Shown here: piece by piece, positions 15,643-23,297 of the stretch | Layout of the letters: every line of letters starts with the position of its first letter | Position numbering within the stretch: position 1 is the stretch's first letter | Origin: an uncultured Parolsenella sp. | GTDB taxonomy: Bacteria > Actinomycetota > Coriobacteriia > Coriobacteriales > Atopobiaceae | Length of the DNA stretch: 38,501 nt | Direction: 5' to 3' | Assembly: GCF_934660935.1 (NCBI RefSeq) | Contig: NZ_CAKUIH010000015.1 | Coordinates: forward strand, 1-38,501 | The notes under the pieces: generated by a model | Databases searched by the model: none | Told to the model about the DNA's origin: nothing | What the model saw: only the letters and a program-made list of their open reading frames with translations | Position numbers and translations under genes: made by a program

Positions 15643-17196
15643 CTACGCCTGGGCGAGGGCCTCGATGACATCCGCCGGGATGGCACCCTGGCGCACGATG
15701 CGGGGTTCGGCGGAGGTCACGTCGACGATGGTCGACGCCTCGCCCGCAGGCGTGGGGCCAGCCGCGAGCGTGAGGTCCGCCGCCTCAGCGATGCGCCTCT
15801 CGATGTCATCCGAGGTCGCCGGCGCCGGCATGCCATGCGTGTTAGCACTCGTAACGGCAAGCGGGCCCACCTCGCGGGCAAGCGCGCGTACGAGAGGCGA
15901 GTCAGGCACGCGCAGGGCCACCGTGCCGTCCTCGCGGCAAAACTCGGGCGGCACCGCCTCACTTGCGCGAACCACGAGCGTAAGGGCACCGGGCCAGAGA
16001 CGCTCTGCCAGATGACGCGCCCACGACGGGACATCCGTCGCGAGGCGATCGAGCTCCTCCGGGTCTGCCACGAGCAGCGGGAGCGTCTGCGCAAGATCGC
16101 GGCGCTTGATATCGAAGATGCGGCGATGGCCGGGGTTGCCGGGCAGCGCGGCGGCACCGATGCCATAGACGGAGTCCGTCGGCATGACGACGACCCCGCC
16201 GGCGCGAAGCACAGAGGCCGCATCCTCAATTACCTCGGGCGAAGGCTCGCCCTGATCGCACGGTTCGATGCGGCCCTCCGGAAGGCGCTCGGGCTCAGCC
16301 GCGGGAAGCTCCCCCTCGCGAACAGCGACAAGAAAACGGGGGCGACCCGTAAGGTCATGGCGAACCTCGACGCTCTTCCAGCCGCCCTGGGCACGCGCGA
16401 GATCCGCAGCCGCATCGAGGCACTCCTCGTGAAGCTCGACGGCGAACATGCCACCCGGCATGAGGGCATGGGGCGCGAGGTCAAGCAAGCGACGGTACAT
16501 ATCAAGGCCATCCGCGCCGCCGGCAAGCGCGAGCTCGGGCTCGAAATCTGCGACCTCAGAAGGGAGCTGGCGCATCACCTCGTCCGGAATGTAGGGAGGA
16601 TTCGAGACGAGGACGGCGAACGTGCCCATGAGCCCCTCGGACACGCCAGAGGCGAGGTCGCACTCCACGATGTCGACCGCATCCGTGAGGCCAAGGGCGT
16701 CGCGGTTCTTGCGCGCAAGGCCGACGGCGACGGGCGAAATATCCGTCGCGGTAACGCGAGTGCCCGGGCGTTCGCTTGCGATAGCACAGCTCACGCAGCC
16801 CGTTCCGCAGCCGACCTCGAGCACGCGGAGCTCGGGTGCCGCGGCCGCGGCGTCAATGCCCTCGAGGGCGGCGTCGACCAGAAGCTCGGTCTCCGGGCGG
16901 GGGATGAGGACGCCGGGCGTGCAGGCGACCTCGATGAAGCGGAAGCTCGTCTTACCAGAGATGTACTGGAGCGGTTCCCCCTTGGCACGGCGGGCGACGA
17001 ACCCATGCATGAGGTTGAGCTCGGCGGGATCGAGCGGCTCGTCATAGGACATGTAGAGGCCCGTGCGGTCCTTGCCCGTCGCGGCACTAAGCAGCCACTC
17101 CGCGGAGAGGCGAGCGTGGTCATCCCCCTTGGACGCGAGGTAATCGCGGGTCCACTCGAGGCAGCGCTTGATGGTCCAGACGTTCTCCTGGGACAT
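15643..17196 (-). CDS. prmC: Fusion of release factor glutamine methyltransferase (PrmC) and L-threonylcarbamoyladenylate synthase (TsaC/Sua5)
   Basis: 517 residues. Residues 1-295 are PrmC, which methylates the GGQ glutamine of release factors: substrate segment GEPLQYISG (73-81), SAM loop VLEVGCGTG (125-133) and catalytic NPPY (199-202). After a roughly 25-residue acidic/proline linker, residues 320-517 are TsaC/Sua5, which makes threonylcarbamoyl-AMP for the t6A37 modification of tRNA: MPTDSVYGIG (338-347), KRR (364-366), SANTHG and STIVD. The start at 17196 follows GGGAGGACCC; the longer open frame upstream lacks family similarity. Separate prmC and tsaC genes are often neighbours after prfA; here they are one protein. 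Both halves look intact. Confidence 0.94.
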   Translation of the reverse strand: MSQENVWTIKRCLEWTRDYLASKGDDHARLSAEWLLSAATGKDRTGLYMSYDEPLDPAELNLMHGFVARRAKGEPLQYISGKTSFRFIEVACTPGVLIPRPETELLVDAALEGIDAAAAAPELRVLEVGCGTGCVSCAIASERPGTRVTATDISPVAVGLARKNRDALGLTDAVDIVECDLASGVSEGLMGTFAVLVSNPPYIPDEVMRQLPSEVADFEPELALAGGADGLDMYRRLLDLAPHALMPGGMFAVELHEECLDAAADLARAQGGWKSVEVRHDLTGRPRFLVAVREGELPAAEPERLPEGRIEPCDQGEPSPEVIEDAASVLRAGGVVVMPTDSVYGIGAAALPGNPGHRRIFDIKRRDLAQTLPLLVADPEELDRLATDVPSWARHLAERLWPGALTLVVRASEAVPPEFCREDGTVALRVPDSPLVRALAREVGPLAVTSANTHGMPAPATSDDIERRIAEAADLTLAAGPTPAGEASTIVDVTSAEPRIVRQGAIPADVIEALAQA

Positions 17197-17393
17197 GGGT
17201 CCTCCCGATTCTTGGCGCTCGGCCGGCGTGTCGCCGCACCGCGCGGAGTTTGTCGCATCAATACTAACCGCAAGGAGGGCGCGGCCTCGAAATCTGACAA
17301 GCAACGCACTCCGTTTGCCACTGAGCTGAAAGCGACACGCCTCGTCTCGAGCGCTAGACTGCACATAGCCAGACCACGATGCGAGGAGAGCCC

Positions 17394-18443
17394 ATGTTTT
17401 GCACCCACTGCGGAGCCACGCTGCCCGAAGGCTCCCGTTTCTGCACCAGCTGCGGACAGCCCGTTGTCACTCCGGTCCCCCGGCAGGAAGCAGACCCCTC
17501 GCAGACCGTCGTCGCGCCCGCAAGCGCGCAGCCCACGCCGATGAGCGCACAACCTACGACCTATCTCGACCAGGGCCTCACCACGCCGGTCAGCCCAGAG
17601 CCCATCACGGAGCCCCTCTTCCCCGAGCGCAGCGCCGAGGAGCCCGCGCAGGTGGCGTCACAGCCCACGGTGGCATATCCGTACTTCAACCAGGGCGACG
17701 CGCAGCAGGCATACGGTGCCACCACGCAGCAGTCATATCAGGCTCCCGCCCAGCAGGCGTACGGCATCGGCACGCAGCAGACGTATCAGGCTCCCGCCCA
17801 GCAGGCATACGGTGCCACCACGCAGCAGACGTATCAGGCTCCCGCCCAGCCCGTCTACCAGAGCGTTCCCCAGCAGCCCGCATATGACTACGGTCAGAGC
17901 TCCGCCAGCCAGACGCCGCAGAATGGGATGAGCCGCGGAACGCTCGCCGCCGTCATCGCCGCCATCGTCCTCGTCGCCGCGGCGGCAGCGGTCTTCATCG
18001 TCCTCGACCCGTTGGGCGTCATCGCGCCCAAGCACGAGGCCCCGGCGACCAGCGCCGCGTCCGCAGAGAGCCAGCCCGCAACACCCGAAACACCCGCAAC
18101 GCCAGAAACGCCAGCAACACCGGCAACCCCGGCAACTCCGGTAATGCCCGCGAGCGGCGACTATATCCTCCCGGACGTCCAGACGCGCGTCTACTCGACG
18201 GCGGAGCTCGAGCAGCTCAGTACGGACGAGCTCTGGTATGCGCGCAACGAAATCTACGCGCGCCACGGTCGCGGCTTCCGCGACCCGGAGCTCCAGAGCT
18301 ACTTCAACAGCAAGCCCTGGTACACGAGAAACCCCATTGATCCCGACACGTTCGACTCAACCGTGACCCTGAGCGCGACCGAGCAGCAGAACGCTGATGC
18401 CATCAAGGCCATCGAGCAGGCCCGCGGCTCCAGCAACCTGTAA
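17394..18443 (+). CDS. Zinc-ribbon membrane protein with Q/A/Y repeats and a C-terminal YARHG domain
   Basis: 349 residues. An N-terminal zinc ribbon (CTHCG...CTSCG, C3, C6, C17, C20) is followed by a Pro/Gln-rich linker with three 16-residue repeats (104-151), one membrane helix (about 183-203), a Pro/Thr-rich spacer of repeated ATPETP-like units (about 229-250) and a C-terminal YARHG domain (about 258-345; the motif itself is 288-292). This order predicts a cytoplasmic zinc ribbon and an exported YARHG domain. Function is unknown. The ATG at 17394 is preceded by GAGGAG and starts right at the zinc ribbon; an ATG at 17379 is less likely. The amidase gene follows after 7 nt. Confidence 0.88.
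   Translation: MFCTHCGATLPEGSRFCTSCGQPVVTPVPRQEADPSQTVVAPASAQPTPMSAQPTTYLDQGLTTPVSPEPITEPLFPERSAEEPAQVASQPTVAYPYFNQGDAQQAYGATTQQSYQAPAQQAYGIGTQQTYQAPAQQAYGATTQQTYQAPAQPVYQSVPQQPAYDYGQSSASQTPQNGMSRGTLAAVIAAIVLVAAAAAVFIVLDPLGVIAPKHEAPATSAASAESQPATPETPATPETPATPATPATPVMPASGDYILPDVQTRVYSTAELEQLSTDELWYARNEIYARHGRGFRDPELQSYFNSKPWYTRNPIDPDTFDSTVTLSATEQQNADAIKAIEQARGSSNL
17703..17846 (+). repeat. Three tandem 48-bp repeats inside the zinc-ribbon/YARHG gene
   Basis: Units start at 17703, 17751 and 17799, each beginning CAGCAGGC and ending CAGGCTCCCGCC. They differ at a few bases and encode 16-residue Q-Q-A-Y...Y-Q-A-P-A units. The length is a multiple of three, so copy changes would keep the frame. 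Confidence 0.9.
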
Positions 18444-18450
18444 GCCAGCC

Positions 18451-19269
18451 ATGAGTCCACGTCACATGAGAGAAGACGCGCCGGACAGCACGCCCGCCGT
18501 CAACAGGCGCACGGCGATCATCGCAGTCGCGGGAGTGGCAGTCGCAGGTGTCGGCGGGCTCGCGGCGCTCAGGGCCAGTCGCCCCCGCGAGGTCGAACCC
18601 CTGGCATCTCCGCGCTCTCCCGCCACAACAGAGAGCGAGACGTTCGAGAAGTCCCAGACCAACAGCCCGGAGCCCACGGCAGAGGAGCTCCTCGCCCTCC
18701 TCGACATCAGCCGGGTCATGCATGAGGAGCTTGACCACGGCCCCAAGCCCGTCGAATACCAGAAGTACATCGTGCTCCACGACACCGAGGGCGACGGTGC
18801 GCCCGAGGACATCATCAGCTACTGGGCAGGCAACGGCAATCTCGTCGCCGCCCAGTATGTGGTGGGCAAGGACGGTCACATCGCCCAGTGCGTGGGAATC
18901 GACCGCATCGCGCATCACGCCGGGTTTGGCGACGCCGGCCACAACGAGCTCTACGGCGTGGAGGACGAGAGTCGCGACGATAAGCGCGGGACCACCTCGA
19001 TTGGCACCTCCTGCCCGGACTACGGCATGAACTCGTACTCCGTGGGCATCGAGATGGTGCATGTGGGCGGCGAGGGCGACTACCCCGCCGAGCAGCTCAA
19101 CGCGCTCGACGGCCTTATCGCCTACATCGACGCCTATTTCGCAGAGATGGGCCAGAGCGAGCCCAGCGTCATCATCGACCACAAGGCCTGGCGCACGGGC
19201 AACTCTGACACCTCGCCGGAATTCGCGACGTATCTCGCCAACTACCAGGACCATCGCACGCACGCGTAG
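18451..19269 (+). CDS. Secreted or membrane-anchored N-acetylmuramoyl-L-alanine amidase (Amidase_2/PGRP fold)
   Basis: 272 residues. Residues 19-43 form an N-terminal signal or anchor with a twin arginine (NRRTAIIAVAGVAVAG), then a Ser/Pro/Glu linker (about 44-80) and the amidase domain (about 100-268). Likely zinc ligands by family pattern are H110 (VLHDTEG), H244 (IIDHKAW) and D253 (NSDTSPEF); further conserved positions are H155/H156 (IAHHAG) and the IEMVH strand. It would cleave the bond between muramic acid and the stem peptide outside the membrane. I chose the ATG at 18451, 7 nt after the upstream stop; its ribosome binding site is weak, which suggests coupling. ATG at 18466 is an alternative. 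Confidence 0.85.
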   Translation: MSPRHMREDAPDSTPAVNRRTAIIAVAGVAVAGVGGLAALRASRPREVEPLASPRSPATTESETFEKSQTNSPEPTAEELLALLDISRVMHEELDHGPKPVEYQKYIVLHDTEGDGAPEDIISYWAGNGNLVAAQYVVGKDGHIAQCVGIDRIAHHAGFGDAGHNELYGVEDESRDDKRGTTSIGTSCPDYGMNSYSVGIEMVHVGGEGDYPAEQLNALDGLIAYIDAYFAEMGQSEPSVIIDHKAWRTGNSDTSPEFATYLANYQDHRTHA

Positions 19270-19382
19270 GGCGCCGGGCATCGCAACGAGGCCACGCCGC
19301 GGGCGAGAAAACGCGGACGCGACGCCGCATGACTCGCACGGCACACACGCGGCGTAGTCGCCGCGAGCAGACGCAAGGCAAA

Positions 19383-19414
19383 AAGGCCGGCAAGGGCACT
19401 CCCCTGCCGGCCTT
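19383..19414. terminator. Bidirectional terminator between the amidase gene and prfA
   Basis: Stem AAGGCCGGCA (19383-19392) with TGCCGGCCTT (19405-19414). On the minus strand it is followed by TTTTT-type sequence, a good intrinsic terminator for prfA. On the plus strand CTCGTTT follows, weaker but placed to end the amidase transcript. Confidence 0.75.
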
Positions 19415-19448
19415 CTCGTTTAATTCGTGGGCCCGCTGGCCCCGTTCG

Positions 19449-20516
19449 CTACACCTGCTGGGCGAGCTTCTCCGCGCGATCCGCGGCGGCGAGCGCCTCG
19501 ATCACGGAGGAGAGGCCGTCACCAAGCAGCACCGCGTTGTAGGTGCTGTTGAAGCCGATGCGGTGATCAGTCACGCGATCCTGCGGCTGGTTGTATGTGC
19601 GGATCTTCTCGGAACGGTTGCCGTGGCCGATCTGGCTCTGACGCTCGGCGCCGAGCTCGGCCTGCTGCTTCTCGAGCTCCTGCTCGTACAGGCGGGCGCG
19701 CAGCATCTGCATGCAGACCTCGCGGTTCTGGATCTGGGAGCGCTGGTCCTGCGACTGCACCACGGTGTTGGTGGGAAGGTGCGTGATGCGCACGGCGGAG
19801 TAGGTGGTGTTGACGCACTGACCACCAGGGCCGGAGGCACAATAGGTGTCGATGCGGAGCTCGGTGGGATCGATCTGGATGTCGATCTCGTCGGCCTCGG
19901 GGAGAACCGCGACGGTGGCCGTCGAGGTCTGGATGCGGCCCTGGCTCTCGGTCTTCGGGATGCGCTGGACGCGGTGGACGCCACTCTCGTACTTCATGAC
20001 GGAGTAGACCTTGTCGCCCGTGACCTTGAACTCGATGGTCTTGAAGCCGCCGGAATCGGACGGGCTGCTGGAGAGGATCTCGGTCTTCCAGCCCTTGCTG
20101 GCAATGAAGCGCTCGTACATCTTGAAGAGGTCGCCGGCGAAGATGCCCGCCTCGTCGCCGCCCACGCCGGCGCGAATCTCGACGATGGTGTCCTTCTCGT
20201 CGTTCGGGTCGCCGGGGATGAGCATGAACTTGATGTCTTCCTCGAGCTGGGGAAGCTTCTCCTCGTTGGCGGAGATATCCTCCTGGAGCATCTCCTTCTC
20301 GTCCGCGTCGGAGGCGTCGCGCAGCATCTCCTTGGCAGCCTCGATGTCATCGAGGGCGCCGAGGTACTCGCGGGCGGCGGCAACGAGGTCAGCCTGGCTG
20401 GCGTGCTCCTTGGCGAGGCGCGCGTACTCCTTCTGATCGGAGACGACCGACGGATCGGAGAGCTTCTTCTCGAGCTCCTGATAAGCCAGAATCAGCTTCT
20501 CAAGCTTGTCACGCAT
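19449..20516 (-). CDS. prfA: Peptide chain release factor 1
   Basis: 355 residues, normal for RF1, which reads UAA and UAG in the ribosomal A site. The codon-recognition tripeptide is PKT (187-189) in HRVQRIPKTESQGRI, and the catalytic GGQ is 231-233 in ASGPGGQCVNTTYSAV. The residue after GGQ is Cys234, where His is usual. Q233 is the expected substrate of PrmC, encoded downstream beyond two inserted plus-strand genes. The start at 20516 has AAGGAG upstream; the longer frame is read-through. Confidence 0.95.
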   Translation of the reverse strand: MRDKLEKLILAYQELEKKLSDPSVVSDQKEYARLAKEHASQADLVAAAREYLGALDDIEAAKEMLRDASDADEKEMLQEDISANEEKLPQLEEDIKFMLIPGDPNDEKDTIVEIRAGVGGDEAGIFAGDLFKMYERFIASKGWKTEILSSSPSDSGGFKTIEFKVTGDKVYSVMKYESGVHRVQRIPKTESQGRIQTSTATVAVLPEADEIDIQIDPTELRIDTYCASGPGGQCVNTTYSAVRITHLPTNTVVQSQDQRSQIQNREVCMQMLRARLYEQELEKQQAELGAERQSQIGHGNRSEKIRTYNQPQDRVTDHRIGFNSTYNAVLLGDGLSSVIEALAAADRAEKLAQQV

Positions 20517-20866
20517 GTGAACTCCTTGGGTGGTTGGCGGCCGGGGCGAGGCCCGCGCGGTCGCAAAATCGACAGGGGTGAGGGGCCGCAGCGGCTTTGC
20601 CGGCGGCATCATGGCAAGGTAGCTAGAGCTTGTCGCGCCTCAGATACATGGATCCCCTTTCGAATAAGCCCACGTATCATACCCCGAGACGGGCGCGGCG
20701 TGCACCGCTGAACCCCAGGTTGTGAAGGCACGGCGCAGACACGGGCGCACGGCGCTGGCGCGCGGGGCGCGGCGGCGCGGACGCACGGCACGGCAGTTGT
20801 GAAGGCACGGCGCAGACGCGGGGCATCGTCCGCAAGGATGTCCGCGATTCTGGGCATCATGGGTGC
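20517..20866. other. 350-nt divergent intergenic region with a direct repeat
   Basis: No gene is recognised. It must hold the promoters of prfA (-) and the Mbeg1-like gene (+), but neither has a clear consensus match in this very GC-rich stretch. A 22-bp exact direct repeat is present (see next entry). Confidence 0.6.
20719..20817 (+). repeat. 22-bp exact direct repeat
   Basis: The same 22 bases, beginning GTTGTGAAGGCACGG, occur at 20719-20740 and 20796-20817, 77 bp apart. The intervening DNA is GC-rich and full of GGCGC-like words. No transposon ends are seen. Confidence 0.8.
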
Positions 20867-22030
20867 ATGGCAGACAAGAGCGAAGGGCAGCGCATGGGCA
20901 ACATCCTCGACTACCTCTCCTGGCGAGGAGACCTCACCTTTGATATCGACCCGTTCAACGAGGTAGACAGCCTCATTCTGTGCCAACTCTCGTATCTTGA
21001 CCTCTCTGACGTCGTGGATGAGGAGGGGCACGGCATCACCGTTCGCCAGGCAGCCAAGCGCTTTGCCGCTCTCCACGTGGAGGATGACGGCGCCCCTGGC
21101 GGCCTCGTCTCTCCCCTCACGCCCCTCGTCCTCGAGGCCATGGCGGTAAGCGAGCGCTTCGCCAACGCGCGCCTCTTCCACTATGCGGAGCACCTGGATG
21201 ACGTGGCGGGCGAGCAGTTCGCCGCCATTAGCGTGAAGTTGGGAGACGGCAGCACGTACGTCGCCTTCCGCGGCACGGATGACACGTTCGCCGGGTGGCG
21301 CGAGGACTTCGCCATGACCTACACCGTGGTGGGCGCCCAGACGCGCGCGCTCGAATACCTCGAGGCAACACGCAAGTCGACTCGCGGAACCCTCCGCGTG
21401 GGCGGCCACTCCAAGGGTGCCAACCTGGCCGTTTATGCCGTGGCGATGTCTGGCTGGCGCACGCAGCGCCGCGTCGCTGATGTCTGGGTGCACGACGGCC
21501 CCGGCTTTGACGAGAGCACCGTGAACGGGGCCAAGCTCGAGGCGATCGCGCCCAAGGTGCGCCGCTATGTGCCTGAGTTCTGCGTCGTGGGCCAAATTAT
21601 GAGCCAGCCGTACCCATACGAGGTCGTCGCCTCGGCGACCTCGGGCGTCATGCAGCACAGCGGCATGAACTGGCAGGTCAAGGGCAATCGCTTCGAGCGC
21701 CGCGACGCGATCGACGCGCGGGCGCTTCGCTTTGGCGAGATCTTCTCGAACGCCATCAAGGATCACGACATGGACTTCCGCCGCAGGTTCACGAGCTGCT
21801 TCTTCGACGCGCTCGAGGCGGGCGGCAAGACGATGGGCGAGCTCTCCGAGGACGCGCCGGCGTCGTACCTGCGCGTAGCGCGCGCCTACTCCACGATCGA
21901 CACGGACGTGCGCGACGCCGTGACGGAGGTCGTCGGCCTGCTTGTGGGCGAGGCCATCTCCAAGGGCATCGCCGACGCCGGCACCAGCGCGGCCGGCGTC
22001 GTCGCGAACCTGTTCAGCCCGAAGCGCTAG
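20867..22030 (+). CDS. Mbeg1-like (DUF2974) alpha/beta-hydrolase family protein
   Basis: 387 residues. The N-terminal GNILDYLSWRGDLTFDIDPFNEVDSLIL is the characteristic opening of this family. The nucleophile elbow is GGHSKGANLA (GxSxG), with FRGTDDT upstream and an Asp in the VHDGPGFD segment as a probable triad member. No signal peptide is present, so a cytoplasmic serine hydrolase is likely; its substrate is unknown. I give the ATG at 20867; the ATG at 20894 just before GNILDYL is an equally possible start and has AAGGG upstream. It is a lone plus-strand gene between prfA and the DUF1385 gene. Confidence 0.82.
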   Translation: MADKSEGQRMGNILDYLSWRGDLTFDIDPFNEVDSLILCQLSYLDLSDVVDEEGHGITVRQAAKRFAALHVEDDGAPGGLVSPLTPLVLEAMAVSERFANARLFHYAEHLDDVAGEQFAAISVKLGDGSTYVAFRGTDDTFAGWREDFAMTYTVVGAQTRALEYLEATRKSTRGTLRVGGHSKGANLAVYAVAMSGWRTQRRVADVWVHDGPGFDESTVNGAKLEAIAPKVRRYVPEFCVVGQIMSQPYPYEVVASATSGVMQHSGMNWQVKGNRFERRDAIDARALRFGEIFSNAIKDHDMDFRRRFTSCFFDALEAGGKTMGELSEDAPASYLRVARAYSTIDTDVRDAVTEVVGLLVGEAISKGIADAGTSAAGVVANLFSPKR

Positions 22031-22082
22031 AGATATTTTTGCCGTCTTATGGTGCGCAAGAAAAGAACGCGCTAATGCGATT

Positions 22083-22125
22083 TCGTGTACAGCGTGTACA
22101 CGATTTTGCAGATTTTCGTGTACAC
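22083..22125. repeat. Three GTGTACA-containing repeats, including a 10-bp inverted pair
   Basis: TCGTGTACA occurs at 22083-22091, GTGTACACGA at 22094-22103 and TCGTGTACAC at 22116-22125. The last two form a 10-bp inverted repeat with a 12-nt loop. The block lies between the convergent 3' ends of the hydrolase and DUF1385 genes, so it may be a weak bidirectional terminator or a protein-binding or dispersed repeat. Confidence 0.65.
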
Positions 22126-22160
22126 AACCGAGCGGTTGGGCCCGCGACTCGGCGCTGCGT

Positions 22161-23207
22161 CTAGCCCACGCGGCGCGTGCCGACATCTATGCCGGCAGCC
22201 TCCTCGCGCGAGCGCACGCACTCGAGCGCGGCAATCGCGCACTCGAGCATGCCGTCGTCGGGCTCACGCGTGGTGATCCGCTGCATCTGCAGACCCGGCC
22301 ACAGCACGACGCGAACGAGTCGCAGCTCGGGATGGGCGCCCGCCCACTTCACCGTGACCTCGTAGGAAAGGCCCGCAACAAGGGGGAGCAGCACGATGCG
22401 GCTCGCCGCGATGAACGCCGTGCGGCCCGCACCCGCGAGGCCCCACTCCTCCGCCCACAGCGCCACGGGCACGAGCGTGTTCACGAAGATCGCCACGAGC
22501 ATCGTCATGATGAGAAATGCCGTTCCGCACCTAACGTGCAGGCGCGAGAAGCGCCTGGCGTTCTCCGGCGTGAGCGGCAGGCCATGTTCGAAGCAGTGGA
22601 TGCAGAGGTGCTCCGCGCCGTGATAGCCAAAGACACGGCGCATGTCCGGCATGAGGCCGATAGCCCAGATGTAGACCACGAAGATCGCGATGCGGAGACA
22701 CGCCTCGACGAGGTTCCAGCGAATGGCGTTCTCGGGGGCATAGTCCCCTACCAGCAGGTTCGCCACAAAAACCGGGACGACCATAAAGAGCGCCGCGCCG
22801 AGAAGGACGCCCAGCACGGCGGAAACGCCCATCAAGAGAGGCGACATGGCGCCTGGGGTGGCAGACTCAGCGGCGGAGGCGTCGCGCCCGGCGGCGAGAA
22901 GCGACGCGAAAGTCTCGCCCTCCGCGTCATAGGCGTGGTCCGCGGCGAGATTCATCGCCTTGAACGAGAGCGCCATCGACACGACGAACGAAACACAGCC
23001 ACGCACGAGGGGCCAACGGCACCAGGCGGGACGCGCCGCCGGGTCCGGCAGCTCGTGTTCCTCGATGTAGATGTGCCCACTTGGCTCGCGCACGGCAACG
23101 GCCCACGAGAGCTTGCCTCGCATCATCACACCCTCGGTCAGCGCCGAACCGCCGATGTGCGTGCGGAACAGCTCGCCCTCCTCAGCGATTTTCTCGTCTT
23201 TTGCCAC
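22161..23207 (-). CDS. DUF1385 family membrane protein
   Basis: 348 residues. Family motifs are IGGSALTEGVMMRGK near the N-terminus and GYHGAEHLCIHCFEHGLPLTPE followed by RLHVRCGTAFLI in the middle. About five membrane helices can be seen (two in the first half, one before the HGAEH motif, two after the RCGT motif). The conserved His/Glu/Cys cluster suggests metal binding but the function is unknown. The start is a GTG at 23207 behind GGGGAG. In many Gram-positives this gene sits between rpmE and prfA, as here, but each gap contains a plus-strand gene. Confidence 0.88.
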   Translation of the reverse strand: MAKDEKIAEEGELFRTHIGGSALTEGVMMRGKLSWAVAVREPSGHIYIEEHELPDPAARPAWCRWPLVRGCVSFVVSMALSFKAMNLAADHAYDAEGETFASLLAAGRDASAAESATPGAMSPLLMGVSAVLGVLLGAALFMVVPVFVANLLVGDYAPENAIRWNLVEACLRIAIFVVYIWAIGLMPDMRRVFGYHGAEHLCIHCFEHGLPLTPENARRFSRLHVRCGTAFLIMTMLVAIFVNTLVPVALWAEEWGLAGAGRTAFIAASRIVLLPLVAGLSYEVTVKWAGAHPELRLVRVVLWPGLQMQRITTREPDDGMLECAIAALECVRSREEAAGIDVGTRRVG

Positions 23208-23297
23208 GGTTCTCCCCTCGCGCCCATCTCGGCGTGGTTGGCTGCCTTAGTTAGGGGTACGCTACTACAGTCTGCAAACACACGCACCGGAGGACCC

